Numbered from the stretch's first letter, positions 1 to 12,390 are shown. The stretch: 64,000 bases of DNA from Davidsoniella eucalypti (GCA_004009845.1 RMBW01000025.1:248001-312000); one strand, 5' to 3'. Notes: a model not told the origin generated them from the letters alone. Made by a program: numbers and translations.

Positions 1-1120
1 ATTCGCCCGAGTTATCATGGAAAGCGGCTCTCCCGTCGCCCGCGCCGTCCTCTCCGCTTCGCACCCGTGCGTGATCGAGCAAACGAAGCTCTTCCTCTCA
101 CACCTCGATCTCTCCACCACCGCACCCTCGGCCATATTAGACCGGCTGAGTGCCCTGCCGTTCGGCACGCTAACGCGCGCAGCCTCTGCCGTCTGGGCCG
201 CCTACGAAGCCAGTATACGCTGGCCATTCCAGCCCGTGGTGAGTGCTGTGGCGCCGACATGTTTGAGTCTCCCGCCGACAAAACACGTGATTGCGCGGCC
301 CGATCTCCTCCAGGATCCGACGGATTTGCCTGTCTTGACGGGGTTTTGTGCTAATGAAGGCGCGGTGTTCATTCCCCACGGCGTTGATTCTGATGAGGAC
401 TTTCGCGCCTTTTGGCGTACTTTGTTGCCGGGCTTGAATACGGAGGATTTGACGCAGTTGGAAGAGTTGTATCCGGGTCCGGATGTGCCTGGTTCGCCGT
501 ATGCTCTCCCGCCGCCGGTCGAGGCGTATGGACGCCAGTGGCGCCGTCTAGAAGCCGCATATGCTCATTGGGCTTATATAACACCCGTGCTGTATACGGC
601 ACATGTGGCTTCCGGTGGAAACCCTGATTTTAGTCAGAAAGACAGTAGTGCTGCACCGACTTCGCCGGGGACGGACCGGAGAAGCTCGGCTGGCACGAGA
701 AAGAGGGTCTTGGTGTATGAATGGGCAGCAAGAGAAGGCGTCGAAGATATGGCTCTGCATACTAGTAACACAAGCGCCGTAACACACGAAATCAGCGCTG
801 ACCAAAAGCCCGGCCTACGCGCCATCGCCGACGTAGTCCATACGCTCTTCATGGACTTCATCACAGCGCCTTCTTCGGGCCGAGACGAAGAAGACCGAAA
901 CGGCCTTCCAAAGTGGCCACAGTTTGTTTCGCCGTTGGACGAATCTGGCGGTGAGGCTGGGAAAGGCCAAATCATGGTTTTTGGCAAGGGTAACGATGAA
1001 AAGGCAATTCCGTCAACTGACTCGCGGGGAATTCCGTGGAAGCTGCGTGACATGACCGGCCATGAGATTGCAGCTTGCAGGTTTTGGTGGGCGAGACGAT
1101 ATCTAAGCGAAGGAGACTAG
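1..1120 (+). CDS. Carboxylesterase type-B family protein, C-terminal part (5' end outside window)
   Basis: The reading frame is open from base 2, so the methionine at base 17 is almost certainly internal: it reads FARVIMESGSP, the strand just after the nucleophile elbow of type-B carboxylesterases and fungal lipases. About 370 residues remain and end at the TAG at 1118-1120. Family-like features are the ESGSP..ARA block, a segment around residues 130-150 (LPGLNTEDLTQLEELYPG), and a late THEI motif that could carry the catalytic histidine before the VVHTLFMDFI helix. The Gly-x-Ser-x-Gly nucleophile must lie upstream of the window. The family hydrolyses ester bonds; the substrate cannot be read from this part. 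No intron is needed in the visible region. It could also be a catalytically altered paralogue, since only the C-terminal part can be inspected. Confidence 0.75.
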   Translation, partial: FARVIMESGSPVARAVLSASHPCVIEQTKLFLSHLDLSTTAPSAILDRLSALPFGTLTRAASAVWAAYEASIRWPFQPVVSAVAPTCLSLPPTKHVIARPDLLQDPTDLPVLTGFCANEGAVFIPHGVDSDEDFRAFWRTLLPGLNTEDLTQLEELYPGPDVPGSPYALPPPVEAYGRQWRRLEAAYAHWAYITPVLYTAHVASGGNPDFSQKDSSAAPTSPGTDRRSSAGTRKRVLVYEWAAREGVEDMALHTSNTSAVTHEISADQKPGLRAIADVVHTLFMDFITAPSSGRDEEDRNGLPKWPQFVSPLDESGGEAGKGQIMVFGKGNDEKAIPSTDSRGIPWKLRDMTGHEIAACRFWWARRYLSEGD

Positions 1121-2538
1121 GAATCTGCACATAGCAAGTCAGACGATTGGCGATAGTAGTAGTACCAGATGATGTAGTCATACTGAGCATATAAAGAATG
1201 ATAGTTTCACAATATTATAAGATTATGTTTCTGGTTTCAAGTAAATGGCAAATGTAGATGAATAGCTGTCTTTGTTTTTACAGAGAAATATAAATATGAA
1301 AAAGGCCTTCTTTTTGTTAATTATCAGGTATCTTTTGTTTCCTCACCCATCTAACCGAGTGCTAGAAACTATACAAAGAAAAACAAGATAATCAAGGCTA
1401 CAAAAACAACAACTAAGCAGTACAATACAGATTCATCCTCGAGATGGAAGAATCGTAGGAAGAAGATTAAGTAGGAAAAAAAAGAGAAGAAACGATGCCA
1501 ACAAAAACCGCCCCTTGGAAAGAATAAAAAAATAAAAAATTGGGCCAAAATGAGTGAAAGATCTGTGTTTAACAAGTCGGGATATTTTCATAGAAATAAT
1601 GAAAGTTGTGTTTCGACTACGTGTTTCGAAATCGAAATTTTTGTGGGTTTTCCTTAACCTCTGACAATTTATTTATCAAGACCAAGAGCAAGTAGAAGAT
1701 GCAGATGAGCATAGAAAATAAAGGATATTCCAGTGCATTTTGGAACGAAAGAGAAATAGGAATGGGGAATATATGTGAAAAGAAAATCAAACAAAAGAAA
1801 GAAGGTGATGTTGAGAAAAAAAATCTGTTTGTGCGCCGCGTTTGCACCAAAAACTGAAATAAATTGTTTCCACAAGTTATGAGAAACGAAGACAGATATA
1901 GATAAGAGTAGATAATTTCACGATAACACGACGATTTTTTTCAGCAAAATGAGCGCCGAGAACCTTGAAAATCATGGAGACCAAAACGAAACAAAGGCCG
2001 TGAGTGAAACCCGAAAAAACCCGACTAAAGCCAGAAGAAAATCTGACCACAGCAACGGGTCGTCTCAGAATCTCGCAGGTCATGTATATCTTGCAAGCGA
2101 GAAAATAAAGACCGACAATGACGTCTATTCAAGGTCATATTTATTTTGCCACGGCGTTGTCGTATCAAGTCCAACACAACCACTAGCACTAAAATAGTAC
2201 GGCAACTTTTTCAGCGCAACAATTGGGTGTTAGCCCCAAAGGCGAAAAGAAAGGCGTTGTCTCACCATCAACAGGGACCTGAGCCGTTTTGGATTTAGTG
2301 AGTCTGGTGGCTGATGGCGCGTGGAACCGTCTTTGGTAAGATGGCTTGTTTCGTTGTGGATAAGCGGAAGAAGTAGATGAAGCCAAAAATGGGCAGCCGC
2401 AATAAAATAAGAAGGAAAAGAAGCCGTGGGTAGTCGTATCGAGTAGTAGTAAAGCAGAATAGAAGTGATAAAATCATGTCGCTAGTATAGTGTATGTTAT
2501 CTCATACTAGACAATACCGGAATGCTCTTGTGCTGGGC
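1121..2538. other. AT-rich intergenic region between convergent genes
   Basis: It holds the 3' flanks of the esterase (plus) and the Mid2-like gene (minus), with A-rich and T-rich runs that suit polyadenylation. I see no convincing gene. The longest plus-strand ATG frame, 1949-2197 (82 codons), is low complexity and unlike any family I know. Confidence 0.6.
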
Positions 2539-3918
2539 TCAGAAGTTCTGCGAGATTCCGGCGCTCTGTTGCGGGAAGTGTGAAGGGTTCTCGATGCGGG
2601 TGTTACGGCGTGCCGGATTATCGCGAATCACAGGCTGGCTAGGCAGCTCACTAGGTTTCATAGAGCCGTAGTGTGTGTCTTGGCCATACTGGGCATCGTA
2701 TGGGCTGGCGGTGCCATACTGATCCGAATAGTATTGGTTACCGCCGCCGCTGTAGGCTACACCAATATGACCGTCGTCTGAGCCGTTAGAGTGTCCAGCA
2801 GCGCTGTAGGTGGATGAAGCATTGGAGAGGCCACGGTGGACGTTGGCGCCGCTTTGGTTTTGACCGCCAGCGCCCATAGCGCCCAAGATCTCACCCTCGG
2901 GCGAGTACGAACCCGTCTGAGACTCAATGAGACGATCGCCGGAACGAGCGTCCGATACAGGACCTCCGTGCGAGGTTGCAGTGCCATCTGAATAAGCAAC
3001 GCCAACCGGGCCAGAGAGCGTGGTAGAGGCTTTGCGGCCGGTCGAACTGACTGTGTTGCCCCAGCCACGGTAGCCGGCATCAGGCTCCTGTCGCATTTCG
3101 TACGAACCATCTGAAGCAAGACCGGCAGCAGGAAGAGTAGGGCCACCATTGGGGTTGTATGAATAGTCCTCGACCTCCTTTCGCCGTTCCTCTTCCGATA
3201 TCTGCTTAGCCTTGCGACGCTTCCACCACCATAGTCCTACGGCGACCAGAGCGGCCACGGCGAACACGGGAATGACGACGGCGATGGCAATGCGAGCGCC
3301 ATCACTCAAGCCTCCACTGCCGCCGCTACTGCTTCCTCCGGTGCTTGTTGAGCTTGCAGAAGTGGAAGAGACGGTCTGTGTCGAAGCATTTCCGGAACTA
3401 TCGGTGGTTGTAATGGTGCGTACAACAGTGCTAGTAGAACTACTGCCACTAGTGGTAGAAGTAGCAGACGTCGTTTGAGCGGATGATGATGTTGTTGTTG
3501 CTGCAGATGTAGAAGTTGTGGATGTGCTTGGCACAGTTGTACTGGAACTAGTCGTCACAGTTGCACTTGTCGTCGATGTGGTCGTTGGCGCAACAGATGT
3601 CGATGTGGAGCTAGTAGTGGTAGGAGCCTCGGAGCTGGTAGTCGATGTGGTAGCAGCTACGGAGCTAGAAGTCGATGCTGAAGTGGTAGTGGTGACATCT
3701 GAAGTGGTAGTCGTTTGGGCTACAGTGTCGGAAGTTGTCAACGCCGCAGTGCTGGTGTCTGAAGTCGAGACGGTCTCAACGTTAGTTAAAGGTTCAATAG
3801 AAGAAGAGGCAACAGCCAGAGAATCAGTAGCGACGTCGGTTGCTGTGGGAGTTGAAGACGCCGCCAGTGAGTCTGAGGTTGTTATAGAAGCCAGGATAGT
3901 CGTACTTGTGCCGCTCAT
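2539..3918 (-). CDS. Mid2-like cell-wall stress sensor, Ser/Thr-rich single-pass membrane protein
   Basis: A 459-residue protein starting at the ATG at 3918; the frame is open a little further upstream, but only through a TTG. Residues 1 to about 205 are almost pure Ser/Thr, with scattered Ala and Val: a heavily O-mannosylated extracellular stalk. A single membrane segment follows (about 207-232, ARIAIAVVIPVFAVAALVAV), then WWWKRRKAK, a basic stop-transfer that puts the last 220 residues in the cytosol. The tail is rich in Gly, Ser, Asn and Tyr and holds DYSYNPNGG and repeated YS/GG elements. This is the layout of fungal Mid2/Wsc-type sensors that report wall stress to the cell-integrity Rho1-PKC-MAPK pathway. 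There is no WSC cysteine domain and no clear signal peptide, as in many fungal Mid2-domain proteins. An upstream CAG just before the ATG could be a splice acceptor for a leader exon. Function is by architecture only. Confidence 0.75.
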   Translation of the reverse strand: MSGTSTTILASITTSDSLAASSTPTATDVATDSLAVASSSIEPLTNVETVSTSDTSTAALTTSDTVAQTTTTSDVTTTTSASTSSSVAATTSTTSSEAPTTTSSTSTSVAPTTTSTTSATVTTSSSTTVPSTSTTSTSAATTTSSSAQTTSATSTTSGSSSTSTVVRTITTTDSSGNASTQTVSSTSASSTSTGGSSSGGSGGLSDGARIAIAVVIPVFAVAALVAVGLWWWKRRKAKQISEEERRKEVEDYSYNPNGGPTLPAAGLASDGSYEMRQEPDAGYRGWGNTVSSTGRKASTTLSGPVGVAYSDGTATSHGGPVSDARSGDRLIESQTGSYSPEGEILGAMGAGGQNQSGANVHRGLSNASSTYSAAGHSNGSDDGHIGVAYSGGGNQYYSDQYGTASPYDAQYGQDTHYGSMKPSELPSQPVIRDNPARRNTRIENPSHFPQQSAGISQNF

Positions 3919-6854
3919 GGTGAACGATAGCCTGAACGACAAGCAGAGTTAGCAACAAGAACGGGACAAACAAAATAATAAACAATGTCAAGAAGAGGAA
4001 CGGTGTAGTGAGGTGGATGGTGTGTTTAGGAGATAATATGTGGTGGAAGATGAACGACTGCGAGAGCGAGAGAGGGCGATCAATGTTTCGTGTTTGCAGT
4101 GGAAGTGTCTGCAGTAAACACAACTAGGGGTAAGCTGCAGCAGGTGGTGCTTCGCTATACAACTAGTAGTGTTGGGGATTGAAGATCGCCATCCACAGCC
4201 AAACAAACCGCCAAACAGCTCAGCCCATCCCAGCCCTGACGGCAGCCAAAAGCGCCAAAACCCCAGCCAAGTTGCTTATCGTTTATTATATTCGTAGGCC
4301 AGAAACTGAGCGACAGGGGAAACGCAATGGGCTGCAGGAGAGGTCTCGGGTGGTAGGTGAGGTGCAAGTGAAAATGAGAATGGGCGTGAAGTGGAACTGG
4401 AACTGGAACAAGAAATGATTTGGCGACGTACCTATGCGTGTCTAAGTCGCAGGAGAGAAAGAGAGAAAGAGAAGCTCAGTCTTGGTGGCCTCGGCGGGAC
4501 GCGCGATGGTTTTGATGGACTGGTTTTCAGCTTGTTAAGCCGTGCTTTTTTTTCTTCTTTGCTTGAAGTCAAACGTGAAATGAAAAAAAAAGAGAAAAAG
4601 GAAAGAAAAAAGATTATGGAAGAGTTATAATCGGGCAGCGTCCGTCCTTCGCTCCAGAGCGCACGTTTAGCGCACGGCAAGGAATGTTCCTAGAAACGCA
4701 TTTGGCCTGAAGTCAGCAAGTTGGGTCGACGAGTAGGACATTTGATTTTGCCCACTGGCTCGTATTTCGATATAGAGAGGCCTGGTTTTCCTGCTTCCTT
4801 TTGCTTTACGAATTCGTCGGTCGAAGCGACAAATATCGTTGGCGGAAGAAAGTGGCTCTCAGGAACGAAAGCTTGTTCCTAGTCCATTCACAAACTTACA
4901 GTAATGGGCCTTTTGGATTTTTTAATATTCCAGGCTATTGTCTGGTGTGAGTCGAGAGATGGATAGAGTAAGAAAAACAAGCAAAATATACAGATATTAA
5001 TTAAGAATTAAAGCTCGGCGTGAGGTGAATGGGTGAATGAATGTATTGGTAGTCTCAAAATGGATTCGATGGCCTGGGACAAGCAGCTGGAAAAATAAAA
5101 TAAAAATAATAAAAAATAAAAAATAACCAATCGAAGCCGAGCGAAATAGCCGAAGCCGACCGCAAAAATCGAATCCGATAGATTGAAGCTTGATTCTTTA
5201 AGTCACGATCATTGACCATTCATCAAGGCGGGCGAGGGAAGATTCGGAAAAAGAGGGAAAGAAAACAAAAGAAGAGAAAGAAGCCTTGAGAGAAAGAGCA
5301 GCAGCTGTTGTGCATAAAAAGGGAAGGAGCTTAGAAAGAAAGACTCAAATCACACCTTCGGAACTTCTGTGCGGTTATTACCACTTTACAGCAGCCATTT
5401 TCAGATTACTATCACTATTTGCCCAGTATTGCTGGACTGGTTATTACGACTACAAGTACCACGCCACCTAAAAGGATATTTCCTCCCTCGTTTTTGTCTG
5501 TTCGTGCCTTCCTCTCTGTGCGGCGTGTGCACACACAGCAAATTTACTGAAATCCAAGCAGTTGCCAGAAAAAGACCCTCCCAATGCAGTAATGACTGAC
5601 TTCTGGAAATGAGCCAACGAAGCGTCATGTTTTCTTATTTTTTGTTCAACTTTTTGGGGTTGCCTGTCGTACTTTCCGTGGCGTCAAGGCCTGGGATTTT
5701 CCCTTTTGATTGCAATAAAATTTTATGACAGAGACTGAATAACATGATCAATTACCACCAATTCAAGCTGAACTTGGTATTTTTCTACAATTTTGATCGA
5801 TATGTTTTTTTCCATCTCTATGAAAGGGCAAGAAAAAGAAGAGAAAAAGGTAAATACACAATAATCAAAACAAATCTCTTCATCGGGTACCCGTGCGGCG
5901 CCCAGCCAAAGCTTCGACGTGGCTCAGATCGGCCCAGAAGCCCATTAATCAGGATAAACACCAGTAGTCTATAGCAGTGATACCAGCAATAATAACAGTC
6001 AGTAGAGGAAAATCCTCAGCCAGGGATCTCCGCCCACTATCCTGGCCAGCCAAGGCCTGGTGAAGCCATCACCTGGAGCAGGGTAAACAAAACCAGACCA
6101 GCTGTACCTGTATAGCTTCTTCCTCTCTCTCCTGCTCGCCCATTCGTCTTCTTTCACTCGTCAGATAATAAACATTCTCTCGCCTTTTGAAGGGACACGA
6201 AAAACTCCTGAGAATGCACCAACGCCTTTCAATGGAATGGAGTGCCAGCCGGGCATCCAAATCCCCAAATCCATCTTCAACAGCTTAGACGACCAAATCA
6301 GACGGAGAATTCCCGTCTATCTTTCTCTCTTTTTCTCCTTCTTCCTCTCTCTTTGCCCAGCCCATTTCTGATCTCCCCCCTGCTTGTTTGATTATTCGCT
6401 AATTATTTGGCGTCTTGTTTGTTTTTTTCTCGTTGCTTATCCGCCCCATTCCTAGTATCTCTGAATAGCGCAGCTAACGACTTGTATACAGATATTTGCG
6501 TTCTATTTATTGATTATTCGTATTAGTTATTCAACGTGTGTTTTCTGTACCTGCACATATGTAGACCCTAGGAAAAAAAGGGCTGGTCTGGACTGATAGC
6601 AAAGCGCAAAGCATTAAGTCCCAAAGATTCGCGTACACACAAACAACCCATACATACGCCTAGCCGGCCTCATGAGGTAGTTGGTTTAAATCTAGCTGCT
6701 ACTGAAGTCCTGAGGATTTGGGCAGCCTCTCCACTCACGAAGTTCTGCAGAAGGTATATGCCATAACGAAATCATAACAAATGTTTGTTCTGTATCTCAG
6801 TGGCCTGTCACTGTTGAGAAGTAGGCTGTCTTTCACCTTACATTACACACTAGT
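3919..6854. other. Gene-free upstream region of the Mid2-like gene
   Basis: About 2.9 kb of AT-rich DNA with CT-rich and GA-rich stretches (for example around 4450-4620 and 6290-6420) that resemble promoter or leader sequence. I find no open frame with a credible start and family signature, and no RNA gene. Confidence 0.5.
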
Positions 6855-6933
6855 ATTCCGTCCGGTAACCAATCCGGCGTCGTATGATCTTAGTGGTTTA
6901 GGTAGACGTTAAATATAATCAAATCAAATCAAA
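6855..6933 (+). repeat. 5'-truncated LINE 3' end, family 1, long copy
   Basis: The sequence from CCGGTAACCAATCCGG through TTTAGGTAGACGTTAAATA ends in repeated CAAAT units. The same segment recurs inverted at 21,110-21,190, and its last 39 bases recur at 15,664-15,702 with a target-site duplication. It is read as the 3' untranslated end of a non-LTR retrotransposon that inserted by target-primed reverse transcription. No duplication could be recognised for this copy. Confidence 0.65.
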
Positions 6934-8457
6934 GCTGTGTATCTTAGGATACCGAGCTGCTACATAGCTATATATGCTATTTCCACCTCGATAAAAAATG
7001 AATAAATATATATATATTTCTGGACTCCCTAGCTATGAGAAAACAGAGACAACAATCGCCGTTCTCTTGATCCAGCAATATTTCAACAGATGAGTATAAA
7101 AAATCGAGATGGTCATCGCCGTCAGCCATTGCTTGCCCTATACTTATAGCTAGGTACCACGACACCCAAAACACGAGCTGTGTGACTTAGGCCATGAAAT
7201 ATTTCCATCATTACCCTGCTTGCTTATGTATACATGTATAGTATTCCTTCGGCTACTTTTCTTGTTATCACCCCCCCTTGCCAGTGTCAGAATGTAACCA
7301 CAGTAATCGAAAGAAAAGAAAAAGAAATCATCGGAAAAGACTCACTGTCACACTACTTTGAGACTATAATTTGTATACTACAGCTTGTTGTGCCTATATA
7401 TACACATGTAGGCATGTGTATTATATAGTAGTACGTCGTCATTTGGTGACGATTGGATCATTCGTCGGGCCTTGCCCCCTCCCCCCAAGCCGGCTAGCCC
7501 GTGCGTTATTCTCTTAACGAATCTTTTAGCTTCTTTATTTTGTTCATTAGTCTTCCTCCCCAGAGGCTGAGTTCAGCAACTCTAGCTACTTATATGTAAA
7601 CGCCTTTGTCTTGCTTTTTGGGGGTTCTTTTCTGTACAATTAACAGGTATCTAACCCTTCTCTTATCTTTCTTAACTTGCCTCTATAATGTTTTCTTAAT
7701 ATACGTATGCTGGTGGCGGCTGGAATAAAGAGACAAGTCCAGGAAATGCATAATACCCAATGCAGAAACCTCAAATGTTTGGCGAAATACGAGCAACTAT
7801 GCATAGTCTTCTTTGTTTCGTTCTTTATTATTCTTTTTTACTTCTTTTTGCTCTGTTTTTCATTCCATCCTGTTGTTTATCAGCCAAAAAATAAGCTGTC
7901 ACTTGTAGAAACGCTCTGATTCAAGCCGGCACTCGCGAAGGTGGTCTCGAAATGGCTTGTGCCTGAATTCCTCTCGTCTCTTTCTCATATCTTTCCCGTT
8001 ACTACAACAAACCAAGCTTTGTTTTTTCTGTTGTTCTTATCTTGTCTATCTATCTATATTCAAATTATGCTTCTAGCGCTGTCGCCGTGCACCCGATGGG
8101 GTAGGTTATTTACTGCATACTTTAGTTTAGGATAAAGCCGCCTATTTTGAAAATATGTAAACAAGATAGATAGTAAGGGTTGCTCTCTGGGTAAATATTA
8201 ATAAATGAAAAAAATCGTACTAGTGCCACTTACCCGCATATCATGTTGGGTACGATCTTACGGCATATATGTAGTAATACCAGCTGTACTATTAGGATGA
8301 CATACATATCTGTATATAGGTCTGTATATGACCATTTATTGAAGGCCTTCCCGGGCGACAATCGCATTTGTTTCCTCCTCGCTGACGTTTGTCATGACAT
8401 GAGTATAACCAAACCAACCCAAAAAATACAGCGGACAACACCACCAAAAGATTAATC
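6934..8457. other. Gene-free AT-rich stretch
   Basis: No supported gene. Frames here start at non-ATG codons or are short and of unlikely composition. There are several TATATA runs and C-rich patches (7270, 7470). Confidence 0.5.
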
Positions 8458-8596
8458 CGACGCCGACGTGATTCGAACACGCGCTCACGAATGAATTGCC
8501 TAGTCTTGTAAACCTTTACACGCTAATATCCACGGGTCAATTGCATATTAGCGTGAGGATAGCAGGGCAACGCCTTAACCACTCGGCCACAGCGCC
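8458..8596 (-). tRNA. tS(GCU): tRNA-Ser(GCT) with a 58-nt intron
   Basis: On the minus strand the gene starts at 8596. The acceptor stem GGCGCTG pairs with CGGCGTC (two G-U pairs). The anticodon stem is TTGCC/GGCAA, with loop CTGCTA..A giving anticodon GCT (plus strand 8561-8563). The variable arm is TTCA-TTCG-TGAG, the long class-II arm expected of tRNA-Ser, and the T-arm carries TTCGAAT. An intron of 58 nt (8502-8559) sits one base 3' of the anticodon, the standard eukaryotic position. It contains a perfect 11-bp inverted repeat, so it folds into its own strong hairpin. It would decode AGC/AGU serine codons. Confidence 0.93.
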
Positions 8597-8664
8597 TTAA
8601 TTGGATTATTTCATATGTACATCATTGTGAATAATTGATTATATAGAAAAGATTCGTGTAACAA

Positions 8665-8703
8665 GAGATTGAGTAACCAAATCAAATAAAACACGAGATT
8701 GAG
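8665..8703. repeat. Probable mini LINE-tail insertion with 9-bp direct repeat
   Basis: GAGATTGAG occurs at 8665-8673 and 8695-8703, flanking a 21-bp segment that contains CCAAATCAAATAAAA. It resembles the family 1 tail with a short target-site duplication; the duplication is short enough that chance is possible. Confidence 0.4.
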
Positions 8704-8766
8704 GATGGTCGATTTAAAGTCATCACGGTCGACTTCGTGGACTTATAGTATCCGGCTGCCTTGATG

Positions 8767-8807
8767 CGATGTTCCATAGTCAAATCAAATCAAATCGATG
8801 TTCCATA
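8767..8807 (+). repeat. 17-bp LINE-tail insertion with 12-bp target-site duplication
   Basis: CGATGTTCCATA is repeated exactly at 8767-8778 and 8796-8807. Between the copies lies only GTCAAATCAAATCAAAT, the terminal pentanucleotide repeat of LINE family 1. The exact flanking duplication is direct evidence of insertion. Confidence 0.8.
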
Positions 8808-9685
8808 CTAAATATTACTGTACGAATAGAAAATCAGGGACCACTAGATTTGGGATTTGCAGATATTTATATAGCCTGAAATCTGCCACCCGGTCTAACT
8901 ATGACGAGTTTAGTTGATAGAGATACAAACAGATTTGCCACAAGGATCCGATCTTGTACTAAGTATCTTGACTACTTCGTGGTTTTATTGGCGGACTGCG
9001 CTGAGCAGGATTATCAGCATATGTCGTCCATACTATAAAGTTTTGATGTTTCTTGAATAGCCTCGCTAAAGTCTCCACATATGCCCATGATGTCTCTTGA
9101 TTTTCCCCCCCCCCTACTTATGCCTCACTGCTCCTTAGGAATTCTCGTGTGACTATATGTATCAGGCTCAGAGAAGCTGGCTACTAGTACACTCGTAACC
9201 CATTTTTTTTAATCTTTGTTCTAAATGTGGTTACATAGTTTAAGCAGTGAGTGCTCCATTTGATGTGATATGTATATGGTTGATATATCATATTGGGCAG
9301 TGGTCTCCACTGTTACATATAGCTTCAACGATCCACGTACATATGTCTTATTAGGATCTATATCTTAGCATAAATTCGATGTTTAGACCACATTAGTATG
9401 CACTTATCTAAGTCTTACAACTCACGTATCCCAGTGTTAAGGTTCATGCATCTGTTGGACCCTTATGTGTCTCCCTTGCTTGCGTTGTTCGCTTTACATC
9501 TAGGTAAAGGGATGTGATTCCATTTGGTCTAAGATGAAGTTCCACATATGCCCAATATCGTGTTTCAATGTCACTCCCTTTGATAGCGATAACTTGTAGT
9601 AGCCCTTACATTCAACAGACATTACCTAGACGTAGGTGTGCCTATGTGCTATGTCATATTGACTCGAAGCTTGGCACATGCGCAC

Positions 9686-9722
<37 letters not shown>

Positions 9723-10363
9723 TTTGTACTTGGGATGACACATATTCTATAGTACAATTACATGGTATTTACATATATATGACAGTCATGTTACAGGTAT
9801 AGTGTCTAGAACAGTAAGATACATCATTGATATTAGCAGTAGGCGTACACTGCACATACAAATATGCATTGTACCGCACTACGAGCGCTTATGGACAGCA
9901 ATCAAAACTTAATGGGCTTGATGGAAAAAAGAGTTTAGCTATACTTGTCTAAAACAACTGTTTTTCACGTATGACAAAGCATGGACACCAACCCAGGCAG
10001 GTATCTCGACATCTTTGGGGCAACAAAGACGAGGTATTTTGATATTTCGATGCTACTGCTACTATAGATTCTATCCAGTACCCTCTAAACGTGATTTAAG
10101 TACTGTCACTGTTCGAGAAAATACGAAATGTCCAATCACTTAACCCATTGAATATTTATTATGGTCCCTTCTTGAAATATATACTCAAGCTTAAAAAAAA
10201 TATCAAATGCTAAAATAGAGAAATGTAATAGATTGCCGTGTCAATAATCAAAAACTTACTTGTTCGCCTTGTCCTGGGCTGGTAAGAAGGTTATCTGCCG
10301 GAAAAAAACGTGCCAAAGGCGCCATCGCAGGCTTTCCAGTATCAACGCTAGTCCCTTGTTCAC
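8808..10363. other. Gene-free AT-rich stretch with a (TA)n microsatellite
   Basis: No gene is supported. A TA dinucleotide run occupies about 9690-9719. Short phrases such as TCCACATATGCCCA occur twice (about 9075 and 9540), hinting at a decayed repeat, too eroded to delimit. Confidence 0.5.
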
Positions 10364-12390
10364 CTAGCCTGCCAAAAAAGCTTTTGAAAACGCACTCCAT
10401 TGAGATGTCCTATGATGGATATCAACTCCATTATCAATCAAGAGCTGAACGATCTCGAGGTGACCAATGGAGCAAGCAGACATAAGAGCAGTATGACCAT
10501 CAGATGACTCATAATTGAAATTACCACCAGAGCAAGCAGAGATGAGAGCACTCCAGCCATTAAGAGTCTCATGATTGATGCAAGCTCCTTTCTCGGTTAA
10601 GAGCTTGGCAATACGAGACTGCCCTCTGGAGCAACTATAGATGAGAGCCGTCCGACCATCAACAGTAATGAAATTGATGTCAGCTCCTTTTTCTATCAAA
10701 TCTCAACTGTATCACGATGGCCACCAACGCAAGCAGAGATAAAAGCAGTTTGACCATTGAAAGTCTGATAGTAAATGTTGGCTCCTTTTTCGACCAAAAG
10801 CCCAACAATGTCAGAACGACCTTAAAAGCAAGCAGAGATAAGAGCAGTTCTGCCCTTAGAAGTCACCGAATTGATGAAAGCTCCCTTTTCGATCAAGAGC
10901 TTAGCAATACTGAACTGACCTCTGGAACAAGCAGAAATGAGGGCTGTCCAACCATGAGTCGACTCATGATTGATAGTCTCGAAATGTCCATCAACACAAG
11001 TAGAAATAAGAGCAGTTCGACCATCAGAAGCCTCTTGATTAATATAGGCACCTTTCTCTATCAGCAGCTTAGCAACATCAAAATGTCCCCCAGAGCAAGC
11101 AGACATAAGAGCAGTCCCGCCCTTTGCAGTCACCAAATTGATGTGAACTCCTTTCTCAATTAAGAGCTTGGCAATATCAAAACGACCGATGGAGCAGATA
11201 GAAATAAAAGCTGTCCAACCATCAAAAGTCTTCAAGTTGATGTCGGCTCCCCTTTCAATCAAGAGCCCAATAGTTTCAAAATGACCGCCAGAGCAAGCAG
11301 AAATAAGAGCAGTTTTGCCCTTAGAAGTTACCGAATTGATGCAAGCTCCTCTCTCGATCAAGAGTTCAGCAATACCTAGCTGGCCTTGGGAGCAAGCAAC
11401 AATGAGAACTATCCAACCATCAAAGGACTCATGACTGATATTAGCTCCTTTGTCAATCAAGAGTTCAACCATACCAATACGACCTCCAGAGCAAGCAGAC
11501 ATAGAAACGTCTGACCACTAGGATTCCTGCAATCAATATCAGCTCCATTTTCGATCAAAAGCCGAGCAATACCAAAGTGACCTACAGAGCAAGCAAAGCC
11601 AAGAGCAGTACAAGCATGAGAAGCCTTACGGTTGACGTCGGCACCTTTCTCAACTAAAAACTGAGCAATATCGAAATGGCCCTTGTGACAAGCGGACATA
11701 AGAACAGTTTGACCACTGGAAGTCGTATAATTGATATCGGCTCCTTTCTCAATCAAAAGCTGGGCAACAGCAAAATGGCCTTTGGAGCAAGCAGAAAGAA
11801 GAGCAGTGCTGCCGCCGCGAGCCGATTGATCGATGTTAGCTCCGTTCTGAATCAAGAGCTTGGCAATGTCGAAATGGCCCTTGGAGCAAGTAGCAATAAG
11901 AGCTGTACGACCATCAAAAGTCTTGAAGTCGATGTCGGCTCCTCCCTCAATCAGGGGCTCAATTGTCTGGAAATGGCCCCCAAAGCAAGCAGAGATGAGC
12001 GCAGTCGTTCCTTTCTTTGTCACAGAATTGATGGGAGCTTCTTTCTGAATCAAGAGCTTGGCGATACCATGGCGACCCTGGGAGCAAGTAGTGATAAGAG
12101 CTGTGCGACCATCAGACGACTCATCGTTGATACCAGCTCCTTTCTTGATCAAGAGCTCAACTATGTCGAGATGGCCACCAAAGCAAGTGGGAATAAGAGC
12201 AGTCTGACCGCTAGAAGTCTCATCAGCGATATCAGCTCCCTTTTCAATTAAGAGCTCGACAATATCAGGATGGCCTTCAGAGCAAGCAGTCACAAGAGCA
12301 GTATGGCCTTCAAAACTCTCGTAGTTGATATTTGCTCCTTTGGTAAGAAGTAGCGTGATGATGTTGTCATTTATGTTCCAAGACGCAACT
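10364..12390 (-). repeat. 99-bp tandem ankyrin-coding repeat array
   Basis: About twenty consecutive 33-codon units with the consensus G-TALISAC--GH--IA-LLIEKGADIN. The units are similar enough at DNA level for slippage and unequal pairing, as expected of fungal NLR repeat arrays. Frame changes at about 10,700 and 11,500, a TAA at 10,822 and two in-frame internal losses show that selection on the array has ended. Confidence 0.9.

Noticed and set aside
3518..3952. Long Val/Glu-rich plus-strand frame
   Set aside because: It is the antisense shadow of the Ser/Thr-rich stalk of the Mid2-like gene; repeated Ser/Thr codons read as Val/Glu on the other strand.
11676..12251. Long plus-strand frame across the ankyrin array
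   Set aside because: Antisense of the 99-bp ankyrin repeats; periodicity keeps it open.
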